The translations under genes were made by a program, and so were the position numbers. The notes beneath the pieces are model-generated. The model was not told where the DNA came from and ran no database searches. It was given only the letters and a program-made list of their open reading frames with translations. 9,116 nucleotides of DNA, from NCBI GenBank assembly GCA_039807745.1, contig JBDHRV010000142.1:1-9116 (forward strand), given 5' to 3'. Of the stretch, positions 1 to 6,599 are shown one piece after another. Origin of the DNA: JAEUMW01 sp039807745. GTDB lineage: Bacteria > Pseudomonadota > Gammaproteobacteria > Burkholderiales > JAEUMW01. How positions within the stretch are numbered: the first letter of the stretch is position 1; every line of letters starts with the position of its first letter.

Positions 1-104
1 GTCATTGACCACCGACTGACGTAGCGGTACTGTCGGGTGTAACAAGAACAGCGTCAGCGATCCCGTTCGCCGCCGCTTCCCCCAACCGCATCTACAGGGA
101 TGCC
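1..104. other. Left-edge region without a recognisable gene
   Basis: No coding frame that I can support ends here. The methyltransferase phase is open from base 9 but carries no start codon of standard type before 105. The stretch probably holds the methyltransferase promoter, but I see no convincing -35/-10 pair and no operator. Confidence 0.4.
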
Positions 105-764
105 ATGCGTGCCTGGATCTACGATCGAACCTTCGCGGGACTCACCGTCGGCTGGTACCGCGAAGTGCTCAAACGCCTGCCGCGCGGAGCCCGGCTCTTG
201 GACGTCGGCATCGGCACCGGCGGTGCGCTTGCCCGCAATGCCGCGCTCGTCAAAGCGCGAGACCTCCACATCGTGGGTGTCGACATCGACGAAGTCTACC
301 TGCGCCGGTGCCGCAAGCTGGTGGCGCAAGCAGGATTGGTGCGGCACGTCGTACCGCTGCACGAGTCCGTCTACGATCACCGCGGCGGTCCGTACGACGC
401 GATCTATTTCAGCGCGAGCTTCATGCTGCTGCCCGATCCGGTGGGCGCGCTGCGCCATGCCGCGCGGATGCTCTCGCCGGGCGGGCGCGTTTACTTCACG
501 CAGACCATACACACGAAGCCGGCACCGGTGATGGAGAAGGTGAAGCCCATGCTGCACCGCCTGACCACCATCCATTTCGGCCGCGTGACGTATGAGCACG
601 AACTGGTGGAAGTGGTCCGCAGGGCTGGGCTGCACCTGCACGAGTGGCACACCCTGGGCGGAGCGCGCGACCTGCGCTTCTGCCTTGCCATGGCTACGCG
701 GCCGGTACGAACGGTTGGCGACGAGTTGCCAGAGACCGTCGAGACGCGGGCCGCCGTGGCGTGA
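105..764 (+). CDS. Class I SAM-dependent methyltransferase, target unknown
   Basis: A 219-residue protein with the Rossmann-type methyltransferase fold. Seen in the sequence: glycine-rich SAM-binding motif I (LLDVGIGTGG, residues 31-40, a DxGxGxG variant), an acidic residue ending strand 2 (GVDID, 58-62), and a motif IV-like stretch YDAIYFSASFMLLPDP (97-112) followed by the LSPGGRVYFTQ post-motif (123-133). It has no membrane segment or signal peptide and is likely cytosolic. The ATG at 105 has an AGGGA-like ribosome site a few bases upstream. The frame stays open back to base 9 but shows no other credible start, and the N-terminus MRAWIYDRTFAGLTVGWYREVL looks like a normal start for small methyltransferases of this type. 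It converges on the dehydrogenase gene, with 54 bp between the two stop codons, so it is not in an operon with its right-hand neighbour. Fold assignment is firm; the substrate (small molecule, lipid or protein) cannot be told from sequence. Confidence 0.85.
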   Translation: MRAWIYDRTFAGLTVGWYREVLKRLPRGARLLDVGIGTGGALARNAALVKARDLHIVGVDIDEVYLRRCRKLVAQAGLVRHVVPLHESVYDHRGGPYDAIYFSASFMLLPDPVGALRHAARMLSPGGRVYFTQTIHTKPAPVMEKVKPMLHRLTTIHFGRVTYEHELVEVVRRAGLHLHEWHTLGGARDLRFCLAMATRPVRTVGDELPETVETRAAVA

Positions 765-818
765 GCGAGCTGCGTGGCGTCAGGAGTAGATAACGGTTTG
801 CTCTCGCCGCCATGTCGC

Positions 819-1826
819 TCAGTGCTTGCGGACCGTCGCAAGGTCGATACCCTGACGTAGCGCCTCCAGCATGCTGCGCTCGTCGACCGTGCCCATGCCG
901 GCTATGTCGAACGCCGTGCCGTGGTCCACCGAGGTCCGAATCACGGGCAGTCCCACGGTGATGTTCACGCCATGCTCCACACCCAGAACCTTGACCGGGC
1001 CGTGGCCTTGATCGTGGTACATCGCCACGACCACGTCGAAGTCACCGCGACCCGCGCGAAAGAACAAGGTGTCCGCGGGCAGCGGCCCTTCCACGTTAAT
1101 TCCCTCTGCACGGCAGGCTTCGATGGCCGGCTCGATCTTTTCGGCTTCTTCGCCGTGTCCGAACAGACCGCCTTCCCCGGCGTGAGGATTGATGCCGCAT
1201 ACTCCGATATGGGGGCGCGGAATGCCGGCGCGCTCCAGCGTTTCGTGGGCGCGCTCGATGGTGCGCGCCACGAGACCGGGCTCGATGCGTGCGATGGCAT
1301 CGATCAGCCCGATGTGGGTGGTGACGTGAATCACCCGCAGCTTGGGTGCCACCAGCATCATCGACACCTCGGGCGTTCCGGTCAGGTAGGCAAGCATTTC
1401 AGTGTGCCCCGGAAATTTGTGCCCCCCTGCATGCAGTGCTTCCTTGTTCAGCGGCGCGGTGCAGATCGCGTCGATCTGTTCGGTGCGGGTGAGCTCTACC
1501 GCGCGTTCGATGTAGCGGTAGGCGGCGTCGCCCGCCACGGCCGAGAGTTGCCCGAATGGCAGATCGGGCGGAATCAGGCCGAGGTCGATGCAGTCGACGG
1601 TGCCGCACTCGTAGCGCGCCTCCGCGGGCGATGCGACGGTGCGCACGGCAGGCACTTGCCCGCCGATGAGCGTGCCCGCCAGTCGCAAGCGGGCGGCATC
1701 GCCGATCACCACGGGCCGACAGCGTTCGTAAACGCTCGCGTGGCCCAGGCTCTTCACGATGACTTCGGGGCCGACGCCCGCAGCGTCGCCCATGGTGATG
1801 CCGATGACGGGACGGTAGGGGGTCAT
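819..1826 (-). CDS. pdxA2: PdxA2-type 4-phospho-D-threonate / D-erythronate dehydrogenase
   Basis: A 335-residue member of the PdxA family of NAD-dependent, metal-dependent 4-phospho-hydroxyacid dehydrogenases, which oxidise the 3-hydroxyl and cause decarboxylation. Visible family marks are GITMGDAAGVGPEV (9-22), TAPLNKEALH (123-132), GHTEML (140-145), and the metal-ligand histidines H171 (TTHIGL), H215 (NPHAGEGG) and H271 (MYHDQGHGP), plus the C-terminal TSVDHGTAFDIAG (298-310). Length matches the family. The ATG at 1826 is preceded by GGAGAG at 7-bp spacing. It lies 24 bp after the DUF1537 kinase gene and is the last gene of that operon. Genuine PdxA makes pyridoxal phosphate from 4-phosphohydroxythreonine; the pairing with a DUF1537 kinase instead points to PdxA2, known from Cupriavidus to convert 4-phospho-D-threonate to dihydroxyacetone phosphate and CO2. 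Family is certain; the catabolic assignment rests on context, and a vitamin B6 role cannot be excluded without checking for a second pdxA. Confidence 0.88.
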   Translation of the reverse strand: MTPYRPVIGITMGDAAGVGPEVIVKSLGHASVYERCRPVVIGDAARLRLAGTLIGGQVPAVRTVASPAEARYECGTVDCIDLGLIPPDLPFGQLSAVAGDAAYRYIERAVELTRTEQIDAICTAPLNKEALHAGGHKFPGHTEMLAYLTGTPEVSMMLVAPKLRVIHVTTHIGLIDAIARIEPGLVARTIERAHETLERAGIPRPHIGVCGINPHAGEGGLFGHGEEAEKIEPAIEACRAEGINVEGPLPADTLFFRAGRGDFDVVVAMYHDQGHGPVKVLGVEHGVNITVGLPVIRTSVDHGTAFDIAGMGTVDERSMLEALRQGIDLATVRKH

Positions 1827-1850
1827 ATCCAGGCTCTCCGGAGCAAAAGG

Positions 1851-3074
1851 TCAAAGTTCGTTCTTGAGCAGCTGCCAGGCGCGTGACAGGCAGTCGTCGC
1901 CCCCGAAGGCACCGGCTTTGGTGATCACGGGGATGCGACGCGGGCCGACGGTGTGCGACAAAGGCACGCCAGGTTCCAATTCGTCCACGAGTTCGAGGGC
2001 GTGTACGCCCCATCCGGACAGTACGGCCCGGGCAGTCTCACCGCCGGTGAGGACCAAGCCGCCTACCGTCTCCCACGCGGGTGCCAGCAGTCGGGCGAGC
2101 GACGCGGCGAGCAGTGGGCCTTGGCTCAGATCGGGTGCCGTGCCGCCGATGGTCACGACCGAGTCTTCTCCGCGAGCGAGCGGGTCGGCTATGCTCTGCT
2201 GGACTTCGTGCCAGCGCGTATCGTCCGCGCCTTTCCGCAGCAGTGCCGGATCGACCTTATGCAGCGCTGCCCGGGCGCTGCGCGCCACCTGCTCGCACTG
2301 CCGCTTGGATGTCGTCGACACGCTACCCACCACGGTAAGTACCGGACCCCGTACGCCGGCTTTCTGGCGTCGCGGCGGAGTTGCGTCGCTCGACAGCCCA
2401 TGGGCGGATGGAAGGTGGCGCATCAGGCCGCCCGACCCCACCCACTGGCAGCGGCCCGCCAGCGGCGCGGTGGCCCGTGCGATGCGCGCCATGTCCTCCT
2501 CCGATTCGGCGTCGCAGACGATGGCGCGGTCCGGCACGCGCGCATGCGCGGCGCACACCGCCCGCAGCGCGTCGAGGTCTCCCCGCACCTGCCCCAGCGC
2601 GACGACCACGGCATCGAAGCCTACCGTCTGCAGCATGGCAGGCAGGGTCGACGGACCGGTCCGGCCCTCGTTGCGCCAGACCTCGGTGTCCTTCAAGGGC
2701 ACGCCCTTCACCAGCACCTCCCCATTGACCACGGTGCGACCCATGGCGGGGAAGGCGGGGGCCAGGATCGGCGTGCCTGCAAGTTGTCGCGTCGCCGCCA
2801 ACTCGTGCACGAATGGGCCGCGCAAGGTGGAGTCGATCTTCTTGTAGAGCAGGGGCGGCCGAACTGCGGACAAACGCTGCAACAGCGCGAGCTGAACGGC
2901 TGCCGCATCGGCCGGCGGCAGATGCCGGCTGTCCGCATCGACGGCGACCACGTCGTAACCTGTCGGGTCGGCTTGCGCATCGAGCAGCACCATAGTGCGC
3001 AAGCCCGACTGCACGCAGCCGGCAGCGCAGTCGGCCGCACCGGAAAGATCGTCGGCGACGATGAGCATTTTCAT
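1851..3074 (-). CDS. dtnK: DUF1537 four-carbon acid sugar kinase (D-threonate/D-erythronate kinase)
   Basis: A 407-residue two-domain kinase that phosphorylates the 4-hydroxyl of a four-carbon sugar acid using ATP. Seen: the N-terminal substrate domain with IVADDLSGAAD (5-15), KKIDSTLRG (78-86) and APAFPAMGRTVVNGE (105-119); then the C-terminal nucleotide-binding domain with VVGSVSTTSKRQ (248-259), LTGGETARAVL (342-352) and ITKAGAFGGDD (384-394). All are hallmarks of the DUF1537 kinases and the length is typical. Its start overlaps the permease stop as ATGA (3071-3074), indicating translational coupling. The PdxA-family gene follows 24 bp later. Family members include DtnK (D-threonate), DenK (D-erythronate) and OtnK (3-oxotetronate). 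OtnK usually sits with an OtnC aldolase and OtnI isomerase or LtnD dehydrogenase, none of which is here, so DtnK or DenK is favoured. The symbol is given as the best fit; these two cannot be separated by eye. Confidence 0.86.
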   Translation of the reverse strand: MKMLIVADDLSGAADCAAGCVQSGLRTMVLLDAQADPTGYDVVAVDADSRHLPPADAAAVQLALLQRLSAVRPPLLYKKIDSTLRGPFVHELAATRQLAGTPILAPAFPAMGRTVVNGEVLVKGVPLKDTEVWRNEGRTGPSTLPAMLQTVGFDAVVVALGQVRGDLDALRAVCAAHARVPDRAIVCDAESEEDMARIARATAPLAGRCQWVGSGGLMRHLPSAHGLSSDATPPRRQKAGVRGPVLTVVGSVSTTSKRQCEQVARSARAALHKVDPALLRKGADDTRWHEVQQSIADPLARGEDSVVTIGGTAPDLSQGPLLAASLARLLAPAWETVGGLVLTGGETARAVLSGWGVHALELVDELEPGVPLSHTVGPRRIPVITKAGAFGGDDCLSRAWQLLKNEL

Positions 3075-4051
3075 GACGCGCCACTGTCACGTTCGCTCTG
3101 GGCGCCGACCCGGCGCGCTACCGTGGCCGTCACCAGTGGCACCAGGACGGCGGTCACGACGACACAAGCAGCGACCAAGATAGTGGCGTGTATCGCGGCG
3201 GTTTCATAGATGGGATTGGCCGCTGCCACGATGGCGGGCACTGCGGCGGCATTGCCCGCGGTGCTGGCGGCCGCCACTCCGGCGACACCGTTGCCCCCGA
3301 TCAATCGATCGGCGAAAAACAGCGGGATGCCGGTCACGACCACGACCGCCACGCCCATGCCCAGACCCAGGAGACCGGCTTGCCAGACCTTGGTCAGGTC
3401 GAGCCCCGCGCCCAGAGCAAAGGCGAAGAACGGAATCAGCACGGGGGTGGCGCGACTCAGGAATTCACGCATCTCCTTGTCGAGATTTCCGAGCAGCATT
3501 CCCACGATCAGCGGCAGGATGCTCCCCACCAGCGTTTGCCAAGGAAAGGCCGACAGCCCGGCGACGCCCAGCGTCAGCATCGTAAGAAAGGGACCCGACT
3601 CGAGCGACATGACGGAGTAGGCGCCGACGTCGACGGGCCGGCCATACTGCCCCATCAGCGCCATGTACAGACCACCGTTGGTGTCGTTCATCGACGCTAC
3701 GATGGCGAGGGTCGAAATACCCGCGAAGAGCCCCGCGGATACCGGAGCCTCGCCCAGATAGTGCCCGAAGATGATGCCAAGAATCACCGCCATGCCGACC
3801 TTCACGCCGAGCAGTGTGCCGCCTTTCTTGAGGATGTAGGGCGTGGCTTTTAGATCGATCGATGCGCCCATGCACACATAGAACACGGCGAGTATGGTCA
3901 GGGCGCCCGAGAACAGGGCGCCGGTGAACGAACCGAAAAATTTTGGTGTGCCCGGAAAGAACGTGGCAAGTAGAGCGCCGACCAGCAGCGGGACGACCAT
4001 CATCCCTCCCGGGACACGCTCTATCGACTTCTTGAGGGCAATCTGAACCAT
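3071..4051 (-). CDS. kdgT: KdgT-family (2-keto-3-deoxygluconate permease-like) sugar-acid transporter
   Basis: A 326-residue very hydrophobic inner-membrane protein of the 2-keto-3-deoxygluconate permease family, presumably a cation symporter for sugar acids. About ten membrane segments are apparent, for example around residues 17-33, 46-62, 80-98, 103-121, 150-168, 172-190, 202-217, 225-247 and 286-312. Family-like stretches include IERVPGGMMVVPLL (10-23), FYVCMGASIDLKATP (57-71), STLAIVASMNDTNGGLYMAL (113-132) and the small-residue-rich GVAAASTAGNAAAVPA (258-273). The ATG at 4051 is preceded by a strong GGAGG site 5 bp upstream. It is the first gene of the operon and overlaps the kinase gene by ATGA. 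The family is named for ketodeoxygluconate uptake in enterobacteria, but the downstream genes lack the KdgK/KdgA enzymes for that substrate. The likely cargo here is therefore D-threonate or D-erythronate; this is inference from context. Confidence 0.84.
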   Translation of the reverse strand: MVQIALKKSIERVPGGMMVVPLLVGALLATFFPGTPKFFGSFTGALFSGALTILAVFYVCMGASIDLKATPYILKKGGTLLGVKVGMAVILGIIFGHYLGEAPVSAGLFAGISTLAIVASMNDTNGGLYMALMGQYGRPVDVGAYSVMSLESGPFLTMLTLGVAGLSAFPWQTLVGSILPLIVGMLLGNLDKEMREFLSRATPVLIPFFAFALGAGLDLTKVWQAGLLGLGMGVAVVVVTGIPLFFADRLIGGNGVAGVAAASTAGNAAAVPAIVAAANPIYETAAIHATILVAACVVVTAVLVPLVTATVARRVGAQSERDSGAS

Positions 4052-4189
4052 CGCTTCCTCCCTTCCTCACCGGACTCGAATGTTATATCGATCATCGTGG
4101 CTTGCGGAGGGGTTGAGCAAACCACCCACGAGTTCGCGCGGGTCTGCTGGCACTGGTTCTTCCTCATCCAGCCCGCGCCGCTGCCCGAT
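4052..4189 (-). promoter_or_regulatory. Intergenic region with candidate promoter of the kdgT-dtnK-pdxA2 operon
   Basis: This 138-bp gap lies between the ubiT stop and the permease start, both genes reading leftward. On the minus strand a -10-like hexamer TATAAC (4087-4082, five of six matches to TATAAT) would put a transcription start near 4075, giving a leader of about 24 nt that contains the strong GGAGG site. I find no good -35 hexamer at the expected distance, so activation or an alternative sigma contact may be needed. A small ATCGAT palindrome adjoins the -10 but is too short to call an operator. There is no clear rho-independent terminator for the upstream ubi operon. Confidence 0.35.
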
Positions 4190-4681
4190 TCAGCCCGAGG
4201 GGCGGCGCCCGCGGGTCAGAGCGCGCAGTTTCTCCAGGAGGGTGATCGGTCCGTCGAGCCGGGCGGTGAGCGGCGCGATATCCACCGCATCCAGCATGTT
4301 CTTGACGATGAGGCCGGTCTCCGTCTCGCCGTCCATGGTGAGGCGGCGGGCGAAGAACAGGGTATCGGGATCCTCTTTGCGCGCGGCCAGGAGGACATAA
4401 TCCCACGCGCTGGCGGCGATGGTGACGTCTGCCGCAGCCGTGGCGGCCAGCGGCCGGAAAGCCTCGCCGTCGAAACGAAGGGTGAAGGCGATGCCTGCGT
4501 CCCCGACCACGATGCGAATCACCTTGCCTCGCAATTGCGCCAGCGCGTCCGGGTCGAGGCGTTCGGCAAGCCCGATGTTCAATGCGGTTGCCAGTACTGC
4601 CGAGGGCGGCCACTGCGGCAGCCGGCCGAGCAACCTCGCGAGCGGCGGCGGTATCCGAACGGGTGCGTCGGCTGCGTTCAT
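4190..4681 (-). CDS. ubiT: UbiT, SCP2-domain accessory protein of oxygen-independent ubiquinone synthesis
   Basis: A 163-residue protein with a single SCP2 (sterol carrier protein 2) lipid-binding domain at about residues 33-137. In the anaerobic ubiquinone pathway UbiT binds and presents hydrophobic polyprenyl-phenol intermediates, the counterpart of UbiJ in the aerobic pathway. Seen: an N-terminal PPPLARLLGRLPQWP segment (11-25), LNIGLAERLDPDALAQLRGK (34-53), a predicted beta stretch FTLRFDGEAFRPL (66-78), DVTIAASAWDYVLLAARKED (85-104) and the family-typical DTLFFARRL...GETETGLIVKNMLDAVD (106-134). A much longer open frame continues upstream in this phase, but the ATG at 4681 overlaps the ubiV stop as ATGA (4678-4681) and begins the homologous region, so it is the real start. 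It is the last gene of the operon. E. coli UbiT (YhbT) is about 170 residues, so length agrees. Assignment is helped strongly by the adjacent ubiU and ubiV. Confidence 0.9.
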   Translation of the reverse strand: MNAADAPVRIPPPLARLLGRLPQWPPSAVLATALNIGLAERLDPDALAQLRGKVIRIVVGDAGIAFTLRFDGEAFRPLAATAAADVTIAASAWDYVLLAARKEDPDTLFFARRLTMDGETETGLIVKNMLDAVDIAPLTARLDGPITLLEKLRALTRGRRPSG

Positions 4682-5586
4682 CTCGCGAGGGCGGGGAAAA
4701 CCCGATCGAGGCCCGGCCGGCCGTGCCAGTAGCCATCGCAGTATTGCGCCTGCGCCCCTCCAGGCAGGCGCGCGCAGGCGTCCTGCCACGTGATCCGCCC
4801 ATCCAGCGATTCGCGGAACAGCGCTACCGCGTCGCTCGTTCCCTGCGCTCGCGGACTCAGCCGCACCACGTCCACACCCAGCGCCCCGAGGTCGGCCAGC
4901 GCCGGCAGCAGGTTGTAGAACGACGCCGACTGTGTCTGGATGCCGTTGAATACCAGCAGCGACTTGCCATCGAGTGTTTCCGCCGGCAGTCCCTCGGGAT
5001 CGTCGAGGCACTGAAAACTGCAGTTGTCCTTGGCTACGTCGTGAGCGCGCGCCGTATAGCAGCGCGCGGAGAACGCGAGCGGCAGGCGACCGTAGCCGAA
5101 GATCTCGGTCTCGATCCCGGCCGGCCGCTGTGCCTGCATCCGGGCGAGCAGCGCGCGCGAAGTCTCCACCGGCGCCACCCAGCGGCGCGCGCCGCAATCG
5201 TGCAGCACCGCCAGGCTCGCCAGGTTGTACACGTTCACGTGCGGCCCGATCACGAAGGGTACGTCCGCCTCGGCGGCGAGGTGTACCGCCGACATGTCGT
5301 TGGCCTCGATCCGAAACGTACCGTTCGCAACCAGCTTGCGCATGGCGCGCAGATCCGATTCCGACTCGGGCAGCGCGAGACAGGACAGGACCGCTTCCTT
5401 GCCCGCAGCGGCAAGGGATTCGGCGATCGCGAGCCAGTCGGAGAAGCGCAGCTCATGGCGGCGTGAACAGATCACCTCGCCGAGGTACACGATGTCCACC
5501 GGCCAAGTCGCCGCGGCACGATAGAACTCGACGACCTGTTGTCCCGGCCAGTAGTACTGCAGCGGACCCAGCGCGAGCTTCATCAT
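4678..5586 (-). CDS. ubiV: UbiV, U32-family 4Fe-4S protein for oxygen-independent ubiquinone hydroxylation
   Basis: A 302-residue protein of the U32 'peptidase' family. With UbiU it forms the complex that hydroxylates the ubiquinone ring without O2, using prephenate as oxygen donor in the known pathway. The N-terminus KLALGPLQYYWP (3-14) and VDIVYLGEVICSRRHEL (30-46) match UbiV. The cluster-binding cysteines are all present: C40, C176, C189 and C193, in the pattern C-X12-C-X3-C for the last three, as in E. coli UbiV. ENDMSAVHLA-like text (EANDMSAVHL, 94-103) and GPHVNVYNLASL (114-125) are core U32 strands. The gene begins with two ATGs: the first (5586) makes an ATGA overlap with the ubiU stop, while the second (5583) gives the more usual MKxxLGP start and places the first ligand at residue 39 as in E. 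coli. Neither has a strong ribosome site, so coupling to ubiU is likely. It overlaps ubiT by ATGA. Confidence 0.95.
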   Translation of the reverse strand: MMKLALGPLQYYWPGQQVVEFYRAAATWPVDIVYLGEVICSRRHELRFSDWLAIAESLAAAGKEAVLSCLALPESESDLRAMRKLVANGTFRIEANDMSAVHLAAEADVPFVIGPHVNVYNLASLAVLHDCGARRWVAPVETSRALLARMQAQRPAGIETEIFGYGRLPLAFSARCYTARAHDVAKDNCSFQCLDDPEGLPAETLDGKSLLVFNGIQTQSASFYNLLPALADLGALGVDVVRLSPRAQGTSDAVALFRESLDGRITWQDACARLPGGAQAQYCDGYWHGRPGLDRVFPALAR

Positions 5587-6578
5587 CGCCAGGACCGGTG
5601 ATAGGCACCGAGGGTGACCTGCTGCCCCTCGGCGCAGCGGTTGAGCGGAGTTACCCAGTCGGCGCCGACGCGGTAGCGCGCGGGATCGCGCCGGCAGCTA
5701 TCGATGGCGTCGCGGAACACGCGCGTCACTTCGGCCACGTAAGCCGGGCTGCGCTGCCGGCCTTCGATCTTGATCGCCGCCACGCCCATGCGCATCAATT
5801 CCGGCAGGATCTCGAGGGTGTTGAGGCTGGAAGGCTCCTCGATGGCGTAGTACGTTTCGCCGCCGACGCGGTAGCGGCCCTTGCACAGGGTGGGATAACC
5901 CGCTTTCTCACCGGGTTCGAAACGGTTGACCAGTATGCCGTTCAAGCGCGATTCCATGCCCGCGGCCGTCTGCTGCCAGCGCACCGCGCTCGCCGGCGAG
6001 CACGCGCCGTGCAGATTCGGGCCTTGGCCCGTGGCGTAGGACGAGAGCGCGCAACGGCCTTCCACCATCACGCACAGGCTGCCGAAGCCGAACACCTCGA
6101 CTTCCGCCTCGCAGTGGCCGATCAGCGCCTCGACCTGCGCGAGCGTGAGCACTCGCGGCAACACCGCGCGCGAGACGTTGAACCGCCGCACGTAGAAATT
6201 GATCGCCTCGTAGGTCGTGGCCGATCCCTGGACCGACAGGTGCAGACGCAGCCCGGGGTGCTTGCGTGCGGCGTACTGGATGAGACCCAGGTCGGCGACG
6301 ATGACGGCATCGGCATCGAGGGCGGCGGCGCGATCGATCGCCATCGTCCAGCGTTCCCACGTATCGGGCTGCGGATAGGTGTTGATGGCGAGGAACACCT
6401 TCGCGCCGCGGTCGTGCGCATAGCGAACACCGGCCTGCAAATCGCGAGTACTGAAGTTGAGGCCGGCGAAATTGCGCGCATTGGTGTCGTCGCGGAACCC
6501 GGTATAGACGCAGTTCGCGCCGTTGTCCACGGCCGCCTTCAGGGCCGGCAGGCTGCCGGCCGGACATACCAGGTCCAT
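5583..6578 (-). CDS. ubiU: UbiU, U32-family 4Fe-4S protein for oxygen-independent ubiquinone hydroxylation
   Basis: A 331-residue U32-family protein, partner of UbiV in the oxygen-independent ring hydroxylations of ubiquinone synthesis; cytosolic. The N-terminus MDLVCPAGSLPALKAAVDNG is typical. The four cluster ligands are at C169, C176, C193 and C232 (GSLCVMVEGRC at 166-176, LHGACSPA at 189-196, YPTLCKG at 228-234). These have the same spacing (X6, X16, X38) and even the same numbering as in E. coli UbiU. The U32 signature region and the C-terminal IKIEGRQRSPAYV (274-286) are also present. The ATG at 6578 has a strong GGGGAGG ribosome site about 9 bp upstream, within the 21-bp gap after the radical SAM gene. 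The stop codon overlaps the ubiV start. Conservation of every ligand argues for a working clustered protein rather than one of the tRNA- or rRNA-modifying U32 relatives (TrhP, RlhA). Confidence 0.96.
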   Translation of the reverse strand: MDLVCPAGSLPALKAAVDNGANCVYTGFRDDTNARNFAGLNFSTRDLQAGVRYAHDRGAKVFLAINTYPQPDTWERWTMAIDRAAALDADAVIVADLGLIQYAARKHPGLRLHLSVQGSATTYEAINFYVRRFNVSRAVLPRVLTLAQVEALIGHCEAEVEVFGFGSLCVMVEGRCALSSYATGQGPNLHGACSPASAVRWQQTAAGMESRLNGILVNRFEPGEKAGYPTLCKGRYRVGGETYYAIEEPSSLNTLEILPELMRMGVAAIKIEGRQRSPAYVAEVTRVFRDAIDSCRRDPARYRVGADWVTPLNRCAEGQQVTLGAYHRSWR

Positions 6579-6599
6579 CGTGTAGTACCTCCCCGAATG

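Noticed and set aside
765..818. Possible bidirectional terminator between the converging methyltransferase and pdxA2 genes
   Set aside because: No stable stem followed by a T-run was found on either strand in this 54-bp gap.
921..1886. A 321-codon plus-strand open frame opposite pdxA2
   Set aside because: No domain or ribosome site, and the opposite strand carries a complete PdxA-family enzyme with all metal-binding histidines.
1953..3209. A 418-codon plus-strand open frame opposite the DUF1537 kinase
   Set aside because: Low-complexity, histidine- and arginine-rich translation with no motif; a mirror of the kinase gene's codon bias.
4112..4124. Short inverted repeat GGTT...AACC downstream of ubiT
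   Set aside because: Only a 4-bp stem with no U-tract; not enough to call a terminator.
4682..5197. Upstream extension of the ubiT reading frame to an ATG at 5197
   Set aside because: The added 172 residues overlap the whole C-terminal half of ubiV and are compositionally shadow-like; the ATG at 4681 has ATGA coupling and starts the homologous region.
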